From: an uncultured Microbacteriaceae bacterium
Lineage (GTDB): Bacteria > Actinomycetota > Actinomycetes > Actinomycetales > Microbacteriaceae
Assembly: GCA_947487835.1 (NCBI GenBank)
Contig: CANKXX010000003.1
Location: forward strand, 186,001 to 250,000
DNA length: 64,000 bases
Direction of reading: 5' to 3'
Under the pieces are notes generated by a model that saw only the letters and a list, made by a program, of their open reading frames with translations, had not been told where the DNA came from and did not search any database. Both the position numbers and the translations under genes were made by a program. Below are positions 16,679-23,151 of this stretch, in pieces (within the stretch, counting starts at the first letter, position 1; every line of letters begins with the position of its first letter).

Positions 16679-17587
16679 ATGCGTCCTCGCGTCCCCCTGC
16701 CTCCGCCGCTGGCCGTCACCGCCTTCTCGTACGGGGAGGGGATCGCCGCGGGTCTCGGACATGGCCGACTCCGGGGCCCCGACCTGCAGCGCCCCTTCTT
16801 CGGCACCCGGCACCCCGGGAGCGGCGAGCTCTCGCTCGAGCAGCGGTCTCGCGCCCTGCAGTCCCGGCTTCCGGAACACGCCTTCTTCTGCGGCCCGACG
16901 GCGGCGGCCCTGCTGGGGATGCCGCTCCCCTACCGGCTAAGCGAGACGCCGGAGGTCGACGTCGGCACGCCCGCTCCGGCACGAGCGATTCACGCCCAGG
17001 GCATCCGGGGGCGCAAGCTCGGGATCCGACCGGAGGAGGTCCGCTCCCTACGAGGCCTCCGCATCACCACACCGGCGCGCACCTGGTGCGACCTCGCTCC
17101 CGTGCTGACCCTGCCCGAACTCGTGTCCGCGGGCGACTTCCTGCTGCGCCGCGCGTGCCCGATGGCCACGCGGGGCCAGCTCGCGGAGTGCGTGAGGCAC
17201 CATCCGGGGCGCCGAGGCCGCCCCGCACTGAAGATGGCCCTCGATCTCGTCGACAGCCGCTCGGAGTCGCCCGCCGAATCCGTGTTGCGGGTGGTCCTGA
17301 CGACGGGTGGCTTCACCGGCATGGTCCCGAATCACGTCGTACGTGATCGCGTGGGCCGGTTCGTCGCCCGCGTCGACCTGGCCTTCCTCGAGGCGCGGGT
17401 CGCGGTGGAGTACGAGGGGGACTACCACCGCGCCGAGCCGGACCGGTGGCGGAAGGACATGCTCCGGATCCGCCGGCTGGAGGCCGCGGGCTGGCGGGTT
17501 CTCCGCGTGAATGCGGACGACCTGCGCGATCCGACGCACCTGCTGATGCAGCTCGCGCGCATCCTCGCGCTCCGCTCCTCCCCCTGA
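16679..17587 (+). CDS. DUF559 (Vsr-like PD-(D/E)XK) domain protein, flanked by palindromes
   Basis: A 302-residue protein. Its C-terminal ~110 residues match DUF559: SESPAESVLR (195-204), RVDLAFLEARVAVEYEGDYH (231-250) with Asp233, Glu244/Glu246 and His250, then RKDMLRIRRLEAAGWRVLRV (258-277). This is the nuclease-like fold of the Vsr/type II endonuclease group. The N-terminal ~190 residues resemble the AbiEi-type region that usually precedes DUF559 in actinobacteria, with GPTAAALLGMPLP and TPARTWCDLA. ATG 16679 is preferred; ATG 16622 would add 19 residues. The TGA stop lies inside the right palindrome. No partner toxin gene is adjacent; function unknown. Confidence 0.8.
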   Translation: MRPRVPLPPPLAVTAFSYGEGIAAGLGHGRLRGPDLQRPFFGTRHPGSGELSLEQRSRALQSRLPEHAFFCGPTAAALLGMPLPYRLSETPEVDVGTPAPARAIHAQGIRGRKLGIRPEEVRSLRGLRITTPARTWCDLAPVLTLPELVSAGDFLLRRACPMATRGQLAECVRHHPGRRGRPALKMALDLVDSRSESPAESVLRVVLTTGGFTGMVPNHVVRDRVGRFVARVDLAFLEARVAVEYEGDYHRAEPDRWRKDMLRIRRLEAAGWRVLRVNADDLRDPTHLLMQLARILALRSSP

Positions 17588-17645
17588 GGTGCCCGACTAG
17601 GTCCCGAAATCGGCTCAGAAGGGACCGAGTTGGGCACCTCACGGG
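17581..17645. repeat. Family 2 palindromic element, right copy (65 bp)
   Basis: Starts CCCCTGAGGTGCCC like the left copy and ends GGGCACCTCACGGG. It contains the TGA stop of the DUF559 gene and lies in the gap to the convergent murB gene. Confidence 0.92.
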
Positions 17646-17666
17646 ATGGGGGCGTCCCGGGGGCCG

Positions 17667-18935
17667 CTAGAGGGTGAGGTTGACGAGCTGGGGCTCCGGG
17701 TGGAGGACGATGCCGAACTCCGCGAGCACGCGGCCCTGCACGTAGCGCGCCAGCTCCGCGATCTGCTCCGCGGTCGCGCCGCCCGTGTTGGTCAGGGCGA
17801 GGGTGTGCTTGCTCGAGATGGCCGCCGCCGAGCCAGGGAGGCGGAATCCGCGGCGCACCCCCGCGTGCTCGATCAGCCACGCGGCGCTGAGCTTCACGTC
17901 GGGTCCGCCCGCCGCCTCGCGCTCCAGGCGCTGCCGGTGCAGGTCGATGACCGCATCCTCGACCGCATGGGCGTCGCGGTGGTCGCCGACGAGCTCCACG
18001 ACCCGGTCCGCGACGTCGTGCTCAACCGGCCAGCGCGGCGCGTCGGCGGGAAGGGTGCGGGCGAAGTGCTCGGTCACGATCGGGTTGGTGAAGAACGACC
18101 CGGCGCTCCAGGTGTCGGTGTCCGCGTCGTCGAGCACCATGCCCTTCGACGCGCGGAGGGCGAGCACGGCCGAGCGCACGTCGGCCAGCGGCACGCGTGC
18201 CCCGAGCTCGACGCCGAGCGCCTTGGCGAGCTGCGGATAGGCGACGGGCTGGCTGAGCGCGACCCCGGGGCCGTCCGACCCGTCAGCGCCGGCAGCGCCG
18301 TCCACGAGCGCGAACTCCACCGCCGTGACGATGCCCTGCCTGCCGCGCTTGAAGACGGACGTGCGGTAGCCGAAGCCCAGCTCCTCGGCCGGGATGCGGA
18401 CGGTGTCGCCGGACAGGTAGTCGAGGAACTCGACCGCCGTCAGCGTCTGCGCGACCTCCTGGCCGTACGCACCGATGTTCTGGATGGGCGATGCCCCGGT
18501 CGACCCCGGGATGCCGGACAGGGCCTCGAGTCCCGCAAGGCCGAGCTCGACCGTCCGGGCCACCAGCGCGTCCCAGGGCTCGCCCGCCTGCACCCGCACG
18601 AACACGACGCCCGGGCGGTCCGGCGCGGGAACGCGCTCCATGCCGCGCGTGGCGATGCGCAGCACCACACCGTCGAAGCCGTCGTCGGAGACGAGCACGT
18701 TCGAGCCGCCGCCCAGCGCCAGCCACTCCTCGCCCGTCGCCCACTCCTCGAGCACCCGGTCCACGAGCGTCGCGGGGTCGGTGAGGGAGACGATGCGCGA
18801 GGCGGGCCCGCCGACCCGGAACGTCGTCAACGAGGACAGGGCGGCGCCCGCCTCGCCGGCGGGATCAGTGCTCACGAAATCAGTGCTCACGAAATCAGTG
18901 CTCACGGAATCGGTGCTCACGGGATCGGTGCTCAC
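17667..18935 (-). CDS. murB: UDP-N-acetylmuramate dehydrogenase
   Basis: A protein of up to 422 residues that reduces UDP-GlcNAc-enolpyruvate to UDP-MurNAc with FAD and NADPH in the cytoplasm. Seen are LTTFRVGGPA, the FAD site ALGGGSNVLVSDDGFDG, GIPGSTGASPIQNIGAYGQE (about 140-159), the catalytic-Ser segment AGSFFTNPI, and HPEPQLV with the catalytic Glu near the C terminus. The first 25 residues are five VSTD-x repeats, each starting with a GTG codon in a 15-bp tandem repeat, so five starts are possible (18935, 18920, 18905, 18890, 18875). It follows the dehydratase genes by 4 bp. Confidence 0.95.
   Translation of the reverse strand: MSTDPVSTDSVSTDFVSTDFVSTDPAGEAGAALSSLTTFRVGGPASRIVSLTDPATLVDRVLEEWATGEEWLALGGGSNVLVSDDGFDGVVLRIATRGMERVPAPDRPGVVFVRVQAGEPWDALVARTVELGLAGLEALSGIPGSTGASPIQNIGAYGQEVAQTLTAVEFLDYLSGDTVRIPAEELGFGYRTSVFKRGRQGIVTAVEFALVDGAAGADGSDGPGVALSQPVAYPQLAKALGVELGARVPLADVRSAVLALRASKGMVLDDADTDTWSAGSFFTNPIVTEHFARTLPADAPRWPVEHDVADRVVELVGDHRDAHAVEDAVIDLHRQRLEREAAGGPDVKLSAAWLIEHAGVRRGFRLPGSAAAISSKHTLALTNTGGATAEQIAELARYVQGRVLAEFGIVLHPEPQLVNLTL
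18861..18935 (-). repeat. Five 15-bp tandem repeats covering the murB start
   Basis: The minus strand carries five in-frame units of GTGAGCACYGATYYC (18935-18921, 18920-18906, 18905-18891, 18890-18876, 18875-18861). Each unit begins with GTG, so copy-number change would alter the N terminus without breaking the frame. Confidence 0.93.
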
Positions 18936-18939
18936 GCGG

Positions 18940-19368
18940 TCACGCCAGTCGGACGCGCGCCTGCGCCTTGCCGAGCACGGTCGCGCCCTCGAACGTCACG
19001 GTGAGGTCGACGCGTACGACGCCGGCCTCCGCATCCACCTGGCCGACCTTGGCCGAGACCTCGACGACGGCGCCGTCGGCCGGCGAGACGACCACGGGGC
19101 GGGTGAAGCGCACGGTGTAGTCGACGACCCGGCCGGGGTCCCCGGCCCAGTCGACGACCGGCTGCACGGCGAGGCCCATGGTGAGCATCCCGTGGGCGAG
19201 CACGCCGGGCAGGCCGACGTCGGACGCCACGTCGTCGCGGTAGTGGATGGGGTTGAAGTCCCCGGACGCGCCGGCGTACCGGACGAGGGAGTCCCGGCTG
19301 AGCGAGTAGGTCTGCTGGGCGACGACGTCGCCGACGGTCAGCGTGCTGATGTCCGGTGCGGTGCTCAT
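18940..19368 (-). CDS. MaoC-like dehydratase, HadB-type subunit
   Basis: A 142-residue hot-dog fold hydratase. The catalytic motif of R-specific hydratases is seen as GASGDFNPIHYRDDVA (33-48), with Asp38 and His43, followed by LPGVLAHGMLTMGLAV. It would hydrate/dehydrate (3R)-hydroxyacyl thioesters together with the HadA-like subunit encoded just upstream, with which it shares an ATGA overlap (19365-19368). In mycobacteria hadA-hadB also lie beside secE-nusG-rplK-rplA, and here they are about 4 kb from that operon. In this organism a fatty-acid synthesis role is inferred. Confidence 0.87.
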   Translation of the reverse strand: MSTAPDISTLTVGDVVAQQTYSLSRDSLVRYAGASGDFNPIHYRDDVASDVGLPGVLAHGMLTMGLAVQPVVDWAGDPGRVVDYTVRFTRPVVVSPADGAVVEVSAKVGQVDAEAGVVRVDLTVTFEGATVLGKAQARVRLA

Positions 19369-19814
19369 GCGTCCTCCCCGCGGATCACGAGGGTCGACGT
19401 CGCGGTCACGACGTGCGCCCCGGTCTCGTCGACGATCTCCGAGCGGGCGGTCACCATGGCGTTGCCACCGAGCGACTTGACGCTCGCGACGGTGAGCGTC
19501 GCGGTGAGCTCGTCGCCCGCGACGATGGGCCGGCTGGACTCGAACCGCTGCTCCCCGTGCACGACGCGCGAGAAGTCGATGCCCGCGTCCGGCTCCGCGA
19601 GCAGCTGGGCCAGCGTGGCCTCCTGGATGACCACGGGGAAGGTCGGCGGCGCCACGACGTCGGAGTACCCTGCGGCGCGCGCGGCCTCGGGGTCGTGGTT
19701 CAGCGGGCTGGTCGCGAAGACGGCGCGGGAGAACTCCCGGATCTTCTCCCGGCCCACGAGGTACGGCGACGCGGGCGGGAACACCCGGCCGGCGAGATCT
19801 GGGTTCACTGGCAC
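19365..19814 (-). CDS. FAS1-like dehydratase, HadA-type subunit
   Basis: A 149-residue hot-dog protein of the MaoC N-terminal/UPF0336 type. It has the family's YLVGREKIREFSRAV opening, VVAPPTFPVVI (53-63) and VHGEQRFESSRPIVAGD. This subunit lacks the catalytic Asp/His pair and stabilises the acyl chain in a heterodimer with the HadB-like partner. It starts at GTG 19814, with a second GTG two codons later also possible. It is divergent from the dedA gene across 60 bp. Confidence 0.85.
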   Translation of the reverse strand: MPVNPDLAGRVFPPASPYLVGREKIREFSRAVFATSPLNHDPEAARAAGYSDVVAPPTFPVVIQEATLAQLLAEPDAGIDFSRVVHGEQRFESSRPIVAGDELTATLTVASVKSLGGNAMVTARSEIVDETGAHVVTATSTLVIRGEDA

Positions 19815-19874
19815 CGCACCAGCCTATGCGGTGCGTCGCAGGCATCGCCCGAGGCCTCGTGTCAGGCTTGTCGG

Positions 19875-20573
19875 GTGCCGACGATCACTCTGCTATCGAC
19901 GCCCGCTTCCTCCGACATCCAGCTCACGGGGCTCGCCGGCCTCGCGGTGGACATCATCGACGCGCTCGGCGAGCTGGGCGTGGGCGCACTCGCCTTGCTC
20001 GAGACGGTGTTCCCGCCCATTCCGAGCGAGGTCGTGCTGCCCCTCGCCGGCTTCCTCGCCCAGCAGGGGCGCATGAACGTGTTCCTCGTCCTGCTCACCG
20101 CGACCCTCGGCGGGCTGATCGGCGCGTACATCCTCTACTTCGTCGGGCACCGGCTCGGTGAGGAGCGCGCGATCCGCTGGCTCTCCAAGCTGCCGCTGGT
20201 CGACCGCGAGGACTTCGAGAAGGCGTCCGGCTGGTTCCATCGGCACGGCAGGTCGGCCGTACTATTCGGGAGACTGATCCCGGGCGTGCGCAGCCTCATC
20301 TCGCTGCCCGCCGGCAGCGCCAGGATGCCCCTCGCGTCGTTCACGATCTTCACGCTGATCGGGTCCACCGTATGGAACACGCTCCTGGTCAGCCTCGGCG
20401 TGCTGCTCGGGCGCCAGTACCACCTCGTCGACCAGTACTCGTCGTGGCTGAACTACGCCGTCTACGCGGCCATCGCCGGCGTGGTGCTGTGGCTCGTGGT
20501 GCGTCGCGTGCGGCGCGCCCGCAGCGAGCGGCGCGACCGTCAGGCGCGCTCCCGGCGGCTCGCCGCGGAGTGA
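19875..20573 (+). CDS. DedA family membrane protein
   Basis: A 232-residue integral membrane protein of the DedA/VTT family. Visible are the E-x(3)-P-x-PSE motif (ETVFPPIPSEVVLPLAGFLA), the GYILY-type helix (GAYILYFVGHRLG) and the conserved F/G-R-x-(I/V)-P motif FGRLIPGVRSLISLPAG, which are thought to line the lipid path. Family members flip polyprenyl phosphates or phospholipids. GTG at 19875 is the most likely start. The C terminus is strongly basic, which places it in the cytoplasm. Confidence 0.9.
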   Translation: MPTITLLSTPASSDIQLTGLAGLAVDIIDALGELGVGALALLETVFPPIPSEVVLPLAGFLAQQGRMNVFLVLLTATLGGLIGAYILYFVGHRLGEERAIRWLSKLPLVDREDFEKASGWFHRHGRSAVLFGRLIPGVRSLISLPAGSARMPLASFTIFTLIGSTVWNTLLVSLGVLLGRQYHLVDQYSSWLNYAVYAAIAGVVLWLVVRRVRRARSERRDRQARSRRLAAE

Positions 20574-20613
20574 CGGCGCGGGACGGCTCGATGCCGCCCC
20601 GCCCCGTCCCGGA

Positions 20614-20853
20614 TCAGGACTGGTCGAACTTGCGGTCCTGGATGGCCTCCGCGTAGGTCCGGATGTCCGGGCCGGGCTCGAAGTCGATGAAGCGCCCCTC
20701 CAGCAGCTCGATGAGCCGCGCGAAGGACTTCTCCCAGTTCTCCCCGGCGAGCTCGCCGTTCACGGTCTGCACCGCGTCCTGCAGCACCCGATCCGAGTCG
20801 GTGAGGATCTTGTCGCGGGCCTGTTCGTTCCACTTGACGTCACTGATGTCCAT
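20614..20853 (-). CDS. Small acidic protein of unknown function
   Basis: A 79-residue soluble, acidic protein (MDISDVKWNEQARDKILTDS at the start) with predicted helices and an aromatic-acidic patch GRFIDFEPGPDIRTYAEAI. I do not recognise a family. Codon use is like its neighbours, and the frame is free of competing genes. Convergent with dedA. Confidence 0.6.
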   Translation of the reverse strand: MDISDVKWNEQARDKILTDSDRVLQDAVQTVNGELAGENWEKSFARLIELLEGRFIDFEPGPDIRTYAEAIQDRKFDQS

Positions 20854-20918
20854 GCCCGGACGCTACGCGCGCGCCGCTCGCTCGGCCATCAGCGGACCCA
20901 CAGGAACATCGCCAGGGG

Positions 20919-21776
20919 CTATTGGGCCTCGAAGAAGTACTGGTCGCCGAGCATCGTCGAGACGACCCAGGTCCCGTTCTCGATGTCGGCGCTCGGGACG
21001 GCGACGACGACGTTGCCGGTGCCGCCCGCTCCGGGAACGAGCCCGTTGAGGTCGGTCAATGGCTGCGGCGCGACGGCGAAGGAGTCGGTGGACGAATACC
21101 GGATGCCCGCGGCGGAGACGAAGTCGAAGGCCAGGTCCGCCCAGGGGGTGCCGGTCTCCGTGCCGACATAGACGACCGTGACGGGCACCATCGCGTACTG
21201 GAGCCCCTCCGGCGGGGGCGGCGTGGACTGGCTGTACGCGGCGAGGACGTCGTCTGCGTCGAGCAGGGGCGGGCCGAGCGTCACCTCCCAGTCGACGGTG
21301 CCCGCCGCGGAGTCCATCCGGACGGTCGTGTCGATCGGCACGGGGCTCTCGCGGGTCCCGAGCGAGCCCGGTGCCCCGTCACCCCCGGACAGTGTCGGCC
21401 CGGTGCCCGGCACCGGCGCCGACGGGAGGCCATCGTCCATATTGGCCAGGGTGATCGGGAGCACGACCAGGTAGTAGATGCACAGGAGGACGGCCACCGC
21501 AGACACCGCGGTGCCCGCGATGGCGAACGCCCGCTGCCGGTCCCGGATGCGGAGGGCGACGATGCCGAACACGAGGCCGATCACCGCGAGGAGAGCGGAC
21601 AGTATGAAGAGATAGGGCAGAGCGGCGGTGACCAGCCCGAGGACGCCGACGAGGAATGCCGCCAGCCCGAGCCCGTTCTGCTGCGGTCCCGGCGCCGGCT
21701 GCGGCACGACGGGAGGCTCGGTCTCGACGGGCGGCATCGGCTCTTCGGCCTCGAAGAGTCGCGGGGTGTCTGCCAT
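20919..21776 (-). CDS. DUF4190-like membrane protein with extracytoplasmic domain
   Basis: A 285-residue protein. A Pro/Glu-rich cytoplasmic N terminus (1-33) precedes two membrane helices (about 36-76), with the DUF4190-like loop FGIVALRIRDRQR, then a third hydrophobic segment (about 84-108). The remaining ~170 residues form an extracytoplasmic beta-rich domain resembling DUF4352 (VDWEVTLGPPLLDADD, VPVTVVYVGTETGTPW). It is probably a surface-anchored protein of unknown ligand. ATG 21776 is the start; the open frame upstream is a shadow. Confidence 0.75.
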   Translation of the reverse strand: MADTPRLFEAEEPMPPVETEPPVVPQPAPGPQQNGLGLAAFLVGVLGLVTAALPYLFILSALLAVIGLVFGIVALRIRDRQRAFAIAGTAVSAVAVLLCIYYLVVLPITLANMDDGLPSAPVPGTGPTLSGGDGAPGSLGTRESPVPIDTTVRMDSAAGTVDWEVTLGPPLLDADDVLAAYSQSTPPPPEGLQYAMVPVTVVYVGTETGTPWADLAFDFVSAAGIRYSSTDSFAVAPQPLTDLNGLVPGAGGTGNVVVAVPSADIENGTWVVSTMLGDQYFFEAQ

Positions 21777-21947
21777 GGGCACAGTATGGATCGGCGACCC
21801 CGGGTCGTCATACGCCCCGTTATGGTGTCGAGGACGTGTGATATGGCCCGTCGAAGGCGGTCGGGACGGCCGATTACGAACCCGGGTCACCGGGCACGCG
21901 GCGACAGTCGCATCGGCGGCGAGAAGGCGCCCGGCCGGGAACGAAGA

Positions 21948-21979
21948 AACGCCCCGGAACGGCGAGATTCCGGGGCGTT
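21948..21979 (-). terminator. Terminator after tRNA-Thr/tRNA-Met
   Basis: On the minus strand AACGCCCCGGAA and TTCCGGGGCGTT form a perfect 12-bp stem with an 8-base loop, followed by TCTTCGTT, three bases after the tRNA-Met 3' end. Confidence 0.9.
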
Positions 21980-21982
21980 CAG

Positions 21983-22056
21983 TAGCGGGAGCGGGACTTG
22001 AACCCGCGACACCACGATTATGAGCCGTGTGCTCTAACCACCTGAGCTACCCCGCC
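21983..22056 (-). tRNA. tRNA-Met (elongator, anticodon CAT)
   Basis: Cloverleaf: acceptor GGCGGGG/TCCCGCT, D arm GCTC..GAGC, anticodon stem CACGG/TCGTG with loop CTCATAA, T arm GCGGG-TTCAAGT-CCCGC, discriminator A. It lacks the C1:A72 pair of initiator tRNA, so it is the elongator. CCA is not encoded. Confidence 0.95.
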
Positions 22057-22093
22057 AAGACGTTCATCCGGCCGCAGGGCCGGACACAGTCCG

Positions 22094-22165
22094 GGCCCCG
22101 ACAGGGACTTGAACCCTGGACCTTCTCCTTACCATGGAGATGCTCTACCACTGAGCTATCGGGGC
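22094..22165 (-). tRNA. tRNA-Thr (anticodon GGT)
   Basis: Cloverleaf: acceptor GCCCCGA/TCGGGGC, D arm GCTC..GAGC, anticodon stem TCTCC/GGAGA with loop ATGGTAA, T arm CAGGG-TTCAAGT-CCCTG. It is 37 bp upstream of tRNA-Met and probably co-transcribed. Confidence 0.95.
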
Positions 22166-22243
22166 GTCGCCTGGCCCGTCCGCAGGGGACCGGCCGTTGG
22201 CACCGTTAGAGGATAGCAGCATTGTGAGCCGCTCCCGAACGCG

Positions 22244-22672
22244 TCACTGGATGCAGAACTCGTTGCCCTCGGGGTCGGCCATCACGTAGTGGTATTCGGG
22301 GTAGGGACCCCACAGCGCGTCCGCGCGGTGCAGCACGATCGCGCCGAGCGCCACGATGCGTTCCATCTCCGCATCCACCTCCTCCGGGGTCGCGTGCCGA
22401 CCGGGCGTCGCGTTCACGTCGACGTGCACGCGGTTCTTGACGACCTTCCCCTCCGGCACGCGCTGGAAGAAGAACCGCGGCGACTCCCCGGTGGGGTCCT
22501 CGGCGATCGAGCGGGCCGCGAGGTCGTCCTCCGTCATCCCTGCCGCCAGCAGTTCCTCGCGCATCTCCTCGGGATACTCGGCGCGGGGGTACCCCATCAC
22601 GTCGGCCCAGAAGTGCGACAGCGCACGGGGGTTCTCACAGTCGAAGACGATGTTGCCGATTTTGCTCGCCAC
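22244..22672 (-). CDS. VOC (glyoxalase-like) family protein
   Basis: A 142-residue protein with two beta-alpha-beta-beta-beta units of the vicinal oxygen chelate fold: IGNIVFDCENPRALSHFWADVMG at the start and a second half ending YHYVMADPEGNEFCIQ, the classic Glyoxalase_6 ending. RVHVDVNATPG supplies a His/Asp pair. Members are metal-dependent enzymes or resistance proteins; the substrate is unknown. It starts at the GTG at 22672 and is divergent from the histidine-rich peptide gene. Confidence 0.87.
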   Translation of the reverse strand: MASKIGNIVFDCENPRALSHFWADVMGYPRAEYPEEMREELLAAGMTEDDLAARSIAEDPTGESPRFFFQRVPEGKVVKNRVHVDVNATPGRHATPEEVDAEMERIVALGAIVLHRADALWGPYPEYHYVMADPEGNEFCIQ

Positions 22673-22736
22673 GATGCTCCTTTGCTGTTCCGGACGGGTG
22701 CTCCGAGGGTACGGTCAGGGAAGGGAGAGCACCACC

Positions 22737-22910
22737 ATGACGGACAGGAAGAATCCGGCGGAGCACACGGTGGCCGAGCACGAGCACAGCGCCACCTGCG
22801 GGCATCCCGCCGTGAAGCACGAGGACCACGTGGACTACGTCCACGACGGCCACAAGCACGCGCCGCACGACGGCCACTACGACGAGCACGGGTCGCACCG
22901 GCGTCGGTAG
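22737..22910 (+). CDS. Histidine-rich small protein, probable metal binder
   Basis: A 57-residue peptide with 13 His, one Cys and many Asp/Glu, arranged as repeated H-x-H, DHVDYVHDGHKH and HDGHYDEHGSH motifs. No membrane segment or signal peptide is present, so it is probably cytosolic and may buffer Zn, Ni or Cu. ATG 22737 has AAGGGAG ten bases upstream; the open frame upstream is a shadow of the VOC gene. It stands alone, divergent from that gene. I recognise no characterised homologue. Confidence 0.75.
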   Translation: MTDRKNPAEHTVAEHEHSATCGHPAVKHEDHVDYVHDGHKHAPHDGHYDEHGSHRRR

Positions 22911-23009
22911 GGCCGTGCGATCGCGGCAGGGGTGGCGGTGATCGCGGCCCTCGTCGGGCCTCTGGCGCGCGCCATCGCGGCCCGGTTGGGGCGCCGACGC
23001 GGTCGATTC

Positions 23010-23023
23010 TGCAAGCGGTTGCA
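23010..23023. promoter_or_regulatory. LacI-type operator, distal site
   Basis: TGCAAGCGGTTGCA is a near-perfect palindrome of the LacI/GalR operator type, 142 bp upstream of the glucosidase start. Confidence 0.7.
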
Positions 23024-23107
23024 GCGGCATAGCGACGTCACCCGAACGGGGGCGTCTGTCCGAGCGCGGCCGAGCCGGGGACTTCCGGGGTCGTGGCGCA
23101 CCGGAAC

Positions 23108-23121
23108 TGCAAGCGCTTACA
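23108..23121. promoter_or_regulatory. LacI-type operator at the glucosidase promoter
   Basis: TGCAAGCGCTTACA, with the perfect centre AAGCGCTT, ends 17 bp upstream of a TACTGT box (23139-23144), itself seven bases before the glucosidase ATG. A bound repressor would cover the -35 region. Confidence 0.75.
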
Positions 23122-23151
23122 CGCGTCCGCGGATGACGTACTGTAGCGACC

